In this document: piece by piece, positions 16,966 to 23,914 of the stretch
Numbering within the stretch: position 1 is the stretch's first letter
Layout: every line of letters starts with the position of its first letter
Assembly (NCBI RefSeq): GCF_003386205.1
Contig: NZ_QRDY01000009.1
Coordinates: 143,667-207,666, forward strand
Direction of reading: 5' to 3'
Origin: Cohnella lupini
GTDB lineage: Bacteria; Bacillota; Bacilli; Paenibacillales; Paenibacillaceae
Length of the DNA stretch: 64,000 bases
Notes under the pieces: model-generated
The model's database searches: none
Told to the model about the DNA's origin: nothing
The model's input: the letters and a program-made list of their open reading frames with translations, nothing else
Program-made: the position numbers and the translations under genes

Positions 16966-17952
16966 ATGCGGGGAAAACCGAAAAGAAAGACTAAAAAACG
17001 TACCTTATCGGGTATGCTCTTCTTCATTGCGCTTGCATTGGGGTTATGGGGCTTGTCCGTACAGCAGGGATGGAACATCAACGGATTGATAGGCGGGGAG
17101 GTTTACGCCGATTCCGGCGCACCGACGGCGACATCCGAACCAACGGAGTCCAATCCGGCCACCGAATCGCCTTCGCCGAGCACGACTCCTGAGCCCGAGG
17201 TAACGGCTCCGACGCCTAAACCTAGTCCTAGCACGACGCCGAGCCCGAGCCCGCCACCAAGTCCAACACCTAAACCTGATCCTAGTCCAACGCCTAAGCC
17301 GAATTCCGGGAACACCGGCACGCACGGCGACAAGTACGAAGGCCGCAAGCTAATCGCGCTGACCTTCGATGACGGACCCGACGGGAAATACACGCCTCAA
17401 ATTTTGGATATCTTGAAAGAATACAAAGCAAAAGCCACTTTCTTCGTCGTCGGTCCTCAGGTAAAGAAATTTCCGGACATCGCGAAACGCATCATCGAAG
17501 AAGGCCACACCATCGGCAATCATTCCTGGAGTCATAGCGATCTGACCAAGCTGTCGGATAAGAAGCTCGCGGTAGAAATAGACAAAACGCAACAAGCCGT
17601 CTTCGACGCCACCGGCGTTACCCCGGCGGTCGTTCGCGCTCCTTATGGCGCAATCTCCGATAAAGTGCTGAAAGCCATTCACTCGATGCATCTAAAGCAT
17701 GTGTATTGGACCGTCGATACGCTGGATTGGGACGGAGCTTCCGTATCGAACATGCACGAGAACGTGATGTCCAATACCCACAAAGGCGGCGTGATCCTTA
17801 TGCACTCCTTTGGCGGCCGCAAGCATGCGATCGAGCATACGGTTAAGCTGCTTCCGTCCATAATTAAAGATCTTACCGCCAAAGGGTATGAATTCGTCAC
17901 GGTCGAGGAATTGATCGAGTCCGAGCAATTCCATCCTTCGGTCATTAAGTAA
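16966..17952 (+). CDS. Polysaccharide deacetylase, peptidoglycan GlcNAc deacetylase type
   Basis: A 328-residue protein from ATG 16966 with GGAGGAAC nearby. A basic N terminus and one membrane helix (MLFFIALALGLWGLSV) are followed by a Ser/Thr/Pro-rich wall-spanning linker (about residues 50-125) and a C-terminal NodB domain. All five NodB motifs are visible: TFDDGPDG, HTIGNHSWSH (H-x3-H metal ligands), RAPYG, TVDTLDWDG and VILMHSFGG. It should act outside the membrane, removing acetyl groups from wall glycans, which often confers lysozyme resistance. The Pro-rich linker is low-complexity and may vary in length between strains. It stands alone. Confidence 0.92.
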   Translation: MRGKPKRKTKKRTLSGMLFFIALALGLWGLSVQQGWNINGLIGGEVYADSGAPTATSEPTESNPATESPSPSTTPEPEVTAPTPKPSPSTTPSPSPPPSPTPKPDPSPTPKPNSGNTGTHGDKYEGRKLIALTFDDGPDGKYTPQILDILKEYKAKATFFVVGPQVKKFPDIAKRIIEEGHTIGNHSWSHSDLTKLSDKKLAVEIDKTQQAVFDATGVTPAVVRAPYGAISDKVLKAIHSMHLKHVYWTVDTLDWDGASVSNMHENVMSNTHKGGVILMHSFGGRKHAIEHTVKLLPSIIKDLTAKGYEFVTVEELIESEQFHPSVIK

Positions 17953-18140
17953 TAACGTTACGGTAGAACTTTATTTGACTTCATGTGCGCACTCTCGAGA
18001 TCTTAAGGTTACGGCATCACTCTATTGCCCCAATCGCACTCGCAAGCAACGGAGAATTGGCAAGATAACGTTACCCCATCACTCTAACGACCTCGTAGTC
18101 CTACTGTTTCGAAAAATAGAGTGATGGTGCAACGTTATGA
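17951..18140. repeat. Decayed 51-bp-type repeats with an inverted copy
   Basis: The motif GTTACGG begins at 17957 and 18008 (51 bp apart), and a related GTTACCCCATCACTCTA begins at 18070 (62 bp further). An inverted copy, AGAGTGATGGTGCAACGTTA, runs to about 18138. It lies directly behind the deacetylase stop, between convergent genes, like the better-kept arrays of the window. The copies are too diverged to define a full unit. Confidence 0.65.
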
Positions 18141-18156
18141 ATTCGGCAAACAGATG

Positions 18157-18192
18157 AACTGGCAGACCTCATTCCTTTAGGGTCTGCCAGTT
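18157..18192. terminator. Bidirectional intrinsic terminator
   Basis: AACTGGCAGACC and GGTCTGCCAGTT form a perfect 12-bp stem with a 12-base loop, followed by TCTTCTTTC. It lies between the convergent deacetylase and methyltransferase genes. Confidence 0.85.
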
Positions 18193-18212
18193 CTTCTTTC
18201 TATGTCAATCCA

Positions 18213-18803
18213 TTACGCTACTGCATACACGTAAACCTTAGTCCGATACAAATCCTTGCAGGTCACTACCCGCTCCGGCTCCCAGCCGGGCAAAGCAAAG
18301 CACACGCTGATCACGCGGGCGCCGGTCCTCATCCGATCCTCCAGGATGGGGCCAAACCTCTTCATTGCCCCCGGATAGAGATAGCAGACGACGATACTCG
18401 CATCCTCGTAAGAATACTTGTAAATGTCTCCTTTACGGAACTCTACCGTTGTCCGTGAATCCGACGTCCTGTCTGCCCCTCGCATCGAAACCCCGTAAGT
18501 CAGCCAGACCAGGATCTTCGACGCCTGCAGGGGGATTGCCGAATTCTCGAGGCCGACCAACCGCCAGCCTTTGCAATACCGTGCAATATGGATGCCTAGC
18601 GTTCCCCAACCCGAGCCCGCCTCTACGAGCAAGCCCGGTCCGGAGAACCGGTTCACCTCATCCGCGACGGCTCGACGAACCCGCCTCGACGTAGGCATCG
18701 GCGAGATGCCGTTCTTCCAACTATAGTACACGATGGACAAGGCTGCCCCTAACGCGAGCACTATCAGCAGAATGGACAATATCTGATACGGATTAGCCTG
18801 CAA
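18213..18803 (-). CDS. Membrane-anchored class I SAM-dependent methyltransferase
   Basis: A 196-residue protein starting at TTG 18803 with GGGGGA nine bases upstream. Residues about 7-28 form one transmembrane helix. Then comes a Rossmann-like domain: GLLVEAGSGWGTLGIHIA is the SAM-binding motif I, and DASIVVCYLYPGAM sits where motif IV with the catalytic aromatic/acid loop is expected. The size, the N-terminal anchor and the CYLYP block recall the FAM173-like protein-lysine methyltransferase group, but that is only a resemblance. Substrate unknown. It is convergent with the deacetylase. Confidence 0.72.
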   Translation of the reverse strand: MQANPYQILSILLIVLALGAALSIVYYSWKNGISPMPTSRRVRRAVADEVNRFSGPGLLVEAGSGWGTLGIHIARYCKGWRLVGLENSAIPLQASKILVWLTYGVSMRGADRTSDSRTTVEFRKGDIYKYSYEDASIVVCYLYPGAMKRFGPILEDRMRTGARVISVCFALPGWEPERVVTCKDLYRTKVYVYAVA

Positions 18804-18930
18804 TGCCCATTCCCCCGCTCTTTCCAGGTAACTATCTATTTATCGTTCGATTATACGTCTACGGATACCCGCTCTCAATCCTCATAATAGCAGGTATCCT
18901 CAATTTTAAAAACTCAGACCAAGAAAACGC

Positions 18931-18960
18931 TTGCAATCATCTGCTCTTCCGAGATAAAAT
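18931..18960 (+). promoter_or_regulatory. Sigma-A promoter of the attenuated operon
   Basis: TTGCAA at 18931-18936 and TAAAAT at 18955-18960 are separated by 18 bp. Transcription should begin near 18967, about 26 bases before the leader-peptide ATG. Confidence 0.7.
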
Positions 18961-18992
18961 GGGAGTTACTTACATTGAAGGGAGTGAACGGC

Positions 18993-19046
18993 ATGCAAAG
19001 CTTGTCTACGGTTTCGACTTTTACGATTAAGGTGATCGACAACTGA
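18993..19046 (+). CDS. Putative 17-residue leader peptide of a ribosome-mediated attenuator
   Basis: ATG 18993, preceded by AAGGGAGTGA, encodes MQSLSTVSTFTIKVIDN and stops at TGA 19044-19046. The stop is immediately followed by ATGCTGCGG, the start of a region that can pair with the terminator. Position (promoter, short peptide, terminator, resistance-like genes) fits leader peptides of antibiotic-inducible genes, where a stalled ribosome prevents termination. Translation is inferred from the ribosome site and the layout. Confidence 0.6.
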   Translation: MQSLSTVSTFTIKVIDN

Positions 19047-19049
19047 ATG

Positions 19050-19125
19050 CTGCGGGCGGGTTGAATCCGTCTGCGACCCCTGAAGGATAAGCCGCTCACC
19101 GCAGGCATAGCCTGGCGGTTTTTTT
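19050..19125 (+). terminator. Transcription attenuator (terminator and alternative pairing)
   Basis: CCGCAGGC...GCCTGGCGG at 19099-19118 is an intrinsic terminator stem followed by seven T. CTGCGG at 19050-19055 is the exact complement of CCGCAG at 19099-19104, the left arm of that stem. Pairing of the two would form an antiterminator. It lies 50 bp before the phosphotransferase start. Confidence 0.72.
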
Positions 19126-19174
19126 GTGCGCAAATAAGGGGATTTTACCAGCAAACAACGAGGAGACGTGGTGC

Positions 19175-20182
19175 GTGCTACAATTGAAGTACCTATTCGA
19201 CAATGCCGATCTAGCTAAAATGATTTTGAAGAACTGGGAGTTCGACGAGGCTTCGATCGATCTTCTCCGTTATTACAGAATCTCGTCCAACGCCGTATAT
19301 CCCTTCCGGAGCAAGGGCAGCGCTCGGCTACTAAGATTTGCCCCGAAGTCGGAGAAGCGCAAGGATCAAATTCTGGCCGAGCTTGAATTCACCGCTTATC
19401 TGCGTTCGCGGAACTATGCTGCGCTTGAATCGGTTCCCTCCCTTGAAGGTATGGAGCTGATTGAGACAGGAACTCCGTGGGGTGAGTATTACGCCAGCGT
19501 TTTCCGGCGCGTATCGGGCGAGCAGCTCGACAAAACCGATCTTGGCGATGCCGTCATTCGCAGCTATGGGCAAGCATTAGGCCGACTCCATCGTCTATCA
19601 AGCGAGTACTCGCCTGCGCACCATGTAAGGTGGTCGTACAGCGATGCCCTTTGCTGGATGCAGGAAGTTTTGCTTGGCTTCCCCGAGGAAACGGTAGCGT
19701 TAGAGGAAATTCATCTGCTGAAGCAATACTTCTCCACCGTTCCGGTCACCCGCCATAATTTCGGTTTAATCCATTATGATTTCGAATTCGACAACGTCTT
19801 TTATGATCCGGAAAAAGGTGCCTGCAACGTGATCGATTTCGATGATTCCATGTATCATTGGTATGCGATGGATCTGGAGCAAGCTTTCGATTGCATCCGG
19901 GAGCATTTTTCAGACGAAAGATTCCCTAGCAAAAAACAATGCTTCATGGATGGCTATCTGGCGGAATATGAGGTTATGGATGATTATGAGACCATTCTTC
20001 CCGCATGCGGGAGGTTCGCGAACTTGTACGGTTACGTTCGTATTCTGAGATCGGCATCGGAAATATGGGCTAACGAGCCCGAATGGTTGCGAGAGCTAAG
20101 AGTGAAATTGGCAGTTGGTTTGCAGGTCCGATCATCCGGATTCGGCATGAAGCTTGCAGGAGAAACGAGGGATTGGACATGA
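19175..20182 (+). CDS. Aminoglycoside phosphotransferase-family kinase
   Basis: A 335-residue protein from the GTG at 19175, with GAGGAGA about ten bases upstream. An in-frame TTG at 19124 lies inside the terminator T-tract and is rejected. The kinase-like fold shows the catalytic loop LIHYDFEFDNVFYD (HxDxxxxN type) and the metal-binding VIDFDDS. Members phosphorylate aminoglycosides, macrolides or small metabolites such as homoserine or choline; the substrate is not evident. The gene is first in an operon with a GNAT protein (4-bp ATGA overlap) behind an attenuator, which favours a role in drug modification. That is inference. Confidence 0.8.
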   Translation: MLQLKYLFDNADLAKMILKNWEFDEASIDLLRYYRISSNAVYPFRSKGSARLLRFAPKSEKRKDQILAELEFTAYLRSRNYAALESVPSLEGMELIETGTPWGEYYASVFRRVSGEQLDKTDLGDAVIRSYGQALGRLHRLSSEYSPAHHVRWSYSDALCWMQEVLLGFPEETVALEEIHLLKQYFSTVPVTRHNFGLIHYDFEFDNVFYDPEKGACNVIDFDDSMYHWYAMDLEQAFDCIREHFSDERFPSKKQCFMDGYLAEYEVMDDYETILPACGRFANLYGYVRILRSASEIWANEPEWLRELRVKLAVGLQVRSSGFGMKLAGETRDWT

Positions 20183-21741
20183 CGAATACATTAAGACCGC
20201 TACGGCTACCGGACGATTACTCGGCGTTGGCGAAATTATTGAACACCCATTGGTCCGAGCCTACTTCGGCGGAGAGGCTGGAAGAGGATGACGCCAAGCT
20301 GTACGAGGTTGGCGTTACTTACAAGGACGATAACGGACAACTCGCCGGATATGACCGTACCCGATACGTCGCGGTGACGGAACAGGACGAGATCGTAGGC
20401 TTCGTCTGGTCTTGGCGAGCTCCCTGGACGGAGCCCGGGGCTCTCAACAATACGCTTATTGTCGCCGAGTCTTACCGTAATCAAGGCGTCGGTCAGCTTC
20501 TGCTCCGGCATGCCGCGGAATGGGGAACCGGTCTTGGAGCGACGAAGCTCTATGCCGAGATTTGGGACGACAGTCCGGATTCTCTTGGATTCGTCAAGCG
20601 CAGAGGATTCACGGAGGAGCGGCAATCTTACCAATCGGTGCTGGATCTTGGGAAAATAGACTTCGAGAACATCGGCGACGATCAGCTCTTCGCTCGGCTG
20701 GCGAGCGACGGCGTGCGGTTCTCGACATTGGCCGATGAACCCGATGACGGCGAGCTGAAGCTATACGAGCTCTATAAGGGGACGCTTGTCGACATTCCCG
20801 GATTTACCGGCGAAGTACCGGTGATCGACGAATGGCGGAAATGGTATCTGCAGGCGGATGGTTATGCCCCCGAACAGGTGATCATCGCCGTGGCCGGAGA
20901 CAAATACGCAGGGGTAACCAACGTCCTGCACAACAAGACGACGAACGGCATGTACCATGAGTATACCGGCGTCGGCAGGAATTACCGCGGACGCGGAATC
21001 GCCCGGGCATTAAAGCTGAAAGCCATCCGCCTTGCCCGGCAACGCGACGCGGCCTATATCCGCACGGACAACGACTCTACGAATGCTCCCATTCTGCGCA
21101 TTAACCAGAGCTTAGGCTATGTTCCGCTGAGAGGGATGATTAGGATCGTGGCTAGTCTTGCCGATGTAATCCCGCATACCTTGAAGAATCGAGCACCTCG
21201 AATCGAGGGAGACGGCATTGTTTTGCGCTATGCGCGGGAGTCGGATCTGGAGTCTTACCTTGCTTTCCTGCGGGATCCCGAGATGAGTCGGTTAACGGGC
21301 TCGCAAGCGGAATTCACGACCGAGCAGATAACGGCATGGATTCGAAAAATTAGCGTGCCCAATGACGATCGGGCGGATTTCGTAATCGCGCTTGCGGATA
21401 CGGATGAAGTGATCGGCGAAGTCGTGCTGAACGAGGTCGACTCCGACAACCGCAGCGCGAACATTCGCATTGCCATCCAAGGGAATTCCCATCGAGGCAA
21501 AGGATACGGGACCCAAGCGATGATTCATATGCTTCGGCACGGTTTCGAAACGCTACGGTTACACCGTATCCACTTGGGCGTGTATGCTTTCAATCCGCGC
21601 GCGATTCACGTGTACGAGAAGCTCGGCTTCCGCCGCGAAGGGGTCGAGCGCGACGCCCTGTATCAGAACGGGGAGTTTCACGACATGATTATGATGGCTA
21701 TGCTGGAAGAGGAGTACCGCTCTTTGTACGGGGTTAGTTAG
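20179..21741 (+). CDS. Three-domain GNAT acetyltransferase
   Basis: A 520-residue protein starting at ATG 20179, overlapping the kinase stop. Three GNAT domains in a row can be read: residues about 1-155 (acetyl-CoA loop SYRNQGVGQLLL), about 165-325 (RNYRGRGIARALKLKAI) and about 340-515 (NSHRGKGYGTQAMI, RimJ/RimL type, with VYEKLGFRREG). Each keeps the (Q/R)xxGxG/A pyrophosphate loop, so all may bind acetyl-CoA. Two-domain GNATs such as mycothiol synthase and Eis-like proteins are known; three is uncommon. The substrate is unknown. Being coupled to a phosphotransferase suggests a small amine such as an aminoglycoside. Confidence 0.82.
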   Translation: MTNTLRPLRLPDDYSALAKLLNTHWSEPTSAERLEEDDAKLYEVGVTYKDDNGQLAGYDRTRYVAVTEQDEIVGFVWSWRAPWTEPGALNNTLIVAESYRNQGVGQLLLRHAAEWGTGLGATKLYAEIWDDSPDSLGFVKRRGFTEERQSYQSVLDLGKIDFENIGDDQLFARLASDGVRFSTLADEPDDGELKLYELYKGTLVDIPGFTGEVPVIDEWRKWYLQADGYAPEQVIIAVAGDKYAGVTNVLHNKTTNGMYHEYTGVGRNYRGRGIARALKLKAIRLARQRDAAYIRTDNDSTNAPILRINQSLGYVPLRGMIRIVASLADVIPHTLKNRAPRIEGDGIVLRYARESDLESYLAFLRDPEMSRLTGSQAEFTTEQITAWIRKISVPNDDRADFVIALADTDEVIGEVVLNEVDSDNRSANIRIAIQGNSHRGKGYGTQAMIHMLRHGFETLRLHRIHLGVYAFNPRAIHVYEKLGFRREGVERDALYQNGEFHDMIMMAMLEEEYRSLYGVS

Positions 21742-21798
21742 AGAGACGGCGGACGGCGGGCAACTGGCGGGTAGTGGGCTGGGTAGCTGCGGATGGCG

Positions 21799-22053
21799 GA
21801 GTTAACGAGCTTTCTTCGTTATTTCGGCGCATTGAGCCCGCGAGTGCCGGAGTTATCGAGCTTTCTTTGTTAATTCTGAGCATTGGGCCCGCGAGTGCCG
21901 GAGTTATCGAGCTTTCTTTGTTAATTCTGAGCATTGGGCCCGTGAGTGGCGAAGTTATCGAGCTTTCTTTGTTAATTCTGAGCATTGGGCCCGTGGGTGC
22001 CGGAGTTATCGAGCTTTCTTCGTTAATTCTGCGCATTGGGCCCATGGGTGACT
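21799..22053. repeat. 51-bp tandem repeat array B (5 units)
   Basis: Units start at 21799, 21850, 21901, 21952 and 22003, exactly 51 bp apart. The 27-bp core begins GAGTTATCGAGC and ends GTTAATTC, imperfect inverted ends; the spacer contains GCATTGGGCCCGCGAGTG. The first unit has GTTAACGAGC, intermediate towards the core of array C. It lies between two same-strand operons. Open frames of about 100 codons through it are artefacts of the 17-codon period. Confidence 0.95.
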
Positions 22054-22090
22054 ATCTCCGGCGCAATTTGCAGGCTATATATTTGAATCG

Positions 22091-22131
22091 AAACGGCAGA
22101 CCCGAGCGAAAACTCGAGCTGCCGTTTTTTT
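22091..22131 (+). terminator. Intrinsic terminator after array B
   Basis: AAACGGCAG pairs with CTGCCGTTT around an inner CGAG/CTCG stem, followed by seven T. It closes the kinase-GNAT transcription unit about 350 bp after the last stop, so the repeat array is transcribed as a 3' untranslated region. Confidence 0.85.
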
Positions 22132-22172
22132 GATTGTGCGCCTAAGATTCAAAGGTTTTATCTTTTCCCCGC

Positions 22173-22203
22173 TTTACATTCACGTTGCGTGAAGGTTTAC
22201 AAT
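22173..22203 (+). promoter_or_regulatory. MerR-type promoter with 19-bp spacer and operator dyad
   Basis: TTTACA at 22173-22178 and TACAAT at 22198-22203 are 19 bp apart, the over-long spacing that MerR proteins correct by untwisting DNA. The spacer holds the perfect dyad TTCACG-TTG-CGTGAA. This is what is expected for autoregulation by the MerR domain encoded just downstream. Confidence 0.85.
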
Positions 22204-22224
22204 AAGCAAACGGAGGTGATGAAC

Positions 22225-23235
22225 ATGAAAATCAATGAGGTCGCGAAGAGGCTCAAAATCTCGCCGCGTTCGATACGCTTCTACGAGGAGAAAGGGTTGA
22301 TCTCTCCTGCCAAAGAGCCGGGTAACCTCTACCGGTCATTCTCGGAGAAAGATATCTGGCGACTTCAGACCATTATTTCTCTTAGGGAGGCGGGAATGCC
22401 CGTCGCGGATATTCGACCGGCTCTGGAGCAGTCCGATGACGACAATACGGAGGAACTCCGTTATTACCTGGAGCTGCAGAGATCCGTCATGATGTCGGAG
22501 TGGTTGCAGATTAAGCAAGTTATCGAAACGACGGATCATATGATCGAATTGCTCGGAACGAAAAAAACGTTGCCGCTCGGGCACGTTTTTCGGTTGGCGG
22601 AGGAGTCGAAGCAACTGCGAGAACAGCGCGGCAATTGGAAGGACAAGTGGAATTACAATGAGCAAGCGCCTACGCACGATGAACGGGTAGCCGCAAACTC
22701 GGGGACGTATGCCGACTACGATCATGCGTTGGATCTGATCGTCCGGTCAGTATCTCCGCAAGCCGGAGAAAAGGGGCTCGATATCGGCACCGGAACCGGA
22801 AATTTGGCGGCCAAGTTTATGGAGCGGGGAGCCTCGATGTCGGGGATCGACCAATCCAAAGAAATGCTTCGGCAATGCCGACGGAAGCTTCCCGCGCTGG
22901 AAACGAGAATCGGCAATTTCCTGGCCTTGCCCTACCTCGAAGAGCAATTCGACTTCGTCGCGTCGAGCTTCGCCTTTCACCATCTGAACTCCGACCAACA
23001 GCTCCTTGCGTTAGAAGAAATTCGCAGGGTGTCCAAGCCTAACGGACGAATCAGCATAGCGGCTTTAATAAATTCGGATGCTCGAAGCGGAAGCGCTAGC
23101 GATAATCCCCACTACCCGGAACTCCGAACGTTGGTCCGCTGGTTCGAAGTTAACGGGTATCGGGTGGAAACCATTCAAATTAACGACTTGCTCCATATCG
23201 TCAACGCCAATAAGGAGGGTCGGCAGCATGCCTGA
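22225..23235 (+). CDS. MerR-type regulator fused to a SAM-dependent methyltransferase
   Basis: A 336-residue protein starting at ATG 22225, with GGAGGTGA upstream. Residues about 1-75 are a MerR DNA-binding domain (INEVAKRLKISPRSIRFYEEKGLI), followed by a dimerisation helix region (about 80-125). Residues about 150-330 are a class I methyltransferase (LDIGTGTGNLAAKFMERGA, FDFVASSFAFHHL). MerR effector domains are normally small ligand pockets, so an enzyme in this place is notable; MerR-methyltransferase fusions do occur in Bacilli. It probably senses or methylates a small molecule and controls its own promoter. Overlaps the next methyltransferase gene by 8 bp. Confidence 0.87.
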   Translation: MKINEVAKRLKISPRSIRFYEEKGLISPAKEPGNLYRSFSEKDIWRLQTIISLREAGMPVADIRPALEQSDDDNTEELRYYLELQRSVMMSEWLQIKQVIETTDHMIELLGTKKTLPLGHVFRLAEESKQLREQRGNWKDKWNYNEQAPTHDERVAANSGTYADYDHALDLIVRSVSPQAGEKGLDIGTGTGNLAAKFMERGASMSGIDQSKEMLRQCRRKLPALETRIGNFLALPYLEEQFDFVASSFAFHHLNSDQQLLALEEIRRVSKPNGRISIAALINSDARSGSASDNPHYPELRTLVRWFEVNGYRVETIQINDLLHIVNANKEGRQHA

Positions 23236-23914
23236 TCACGAGAAAGTATATAGACAAGAAGCAGCCCAATATCATGAATTAATCGCTAAACAACCGGACT
23301 TAAAAACAGTCATCGAGGAAATCAGGCCAATAAAAGGACTGGATATCGTGGATTTGGGAGCTGGGACGGGTAGGCTAACGATGGTATTCGCCCCGGAATC
23401 CCTCTCCATTATCGCGCTCGATGCCTCCGCCGCCATGCTGGAAATCACGGCAGAACGGTTAAGCGTCGCCGGATTGCGCAATGGGTCCACTCAAGTGTCC
23501 GATCACCGCAAACTCCCTCTGCCGGACCGAAGCGCGGATGTCGTCGTCTCCGGCTGGAGTATCTGCTACTTAACAAACAAGAACATTCCCGAATGGGAGC
23601 ACAACCTGGACGAGGTCATTCGAGAGATCAAACGCATTCTACGCCCCGGCGGAACGGTTGTCATACTCGAGACGATGGGCACCGGCTTCGAGACTCCTAA
23701 CCCTCCGGATTTCTTGTTACCCTACTATGCTGCCTTAGTAGACAAGTATGGCTTCTCTTTTCGTTGGATCCGCGCCGACTACGAGTTCGAGAGCATCGGA
23801 CAAGCCGAGCGGCTAACCCGCTTCTTCTTCGGAGACGAGCTCGCGGACCGGGTCGTCGAACAAAATCTCGTGCGCTTGCCCGAATGCGCCGGGATTTGGT
23901 GGTTACACATTTAG
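23228..23914 (+). CDS. SAM-dependent methyltransferase
   Basis: A 228-residue class I methyltransferase of the UbiE-like group. ATG 23228 overlaps the preceding stop, and AAGGAGGG lies just before it. Motif I is IVDLGAGTGRLTMVF, the acidic residue binding the SAM ribose is in IIALDASAAMLE, and motif IV/V is seen in DVVVSGWSICYLTN. Cotranscribed with the MerR-methyltransferase fusion and therefore probably induced by the same signal. The substrate is not evident. Its 3' end overlaps the convergent alpha-galactosidase by 4 bp with no terminator between. Confidence 0.85.
   Translation: MPDHEKVYRQEAAQYHELIAKQPDLKTVIEEIRPIKGLDIVDLGAGTGRLTMVFAPESLSIIALDASAAMLEITAERLSVAGLRNGSTQVSDHRKLPLPDRSADVVVSGWSICYLTNKNIPEWEHNLDEVIREIKRILRPGGTVVILETMGTGFETPNPPDFLLPYYAALVDKYGFSFRWIRADYEFESIGQAERLTRFFFGDELADRVVEQNLVRLPECAGIWWLHI

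Noticed and set aside
18803..19030. 75-codon plus-strand reading frame
   Set aside because: It crosses the promoter and the leader-peptide region in another frame and has no ribosome site or recognisable domain.
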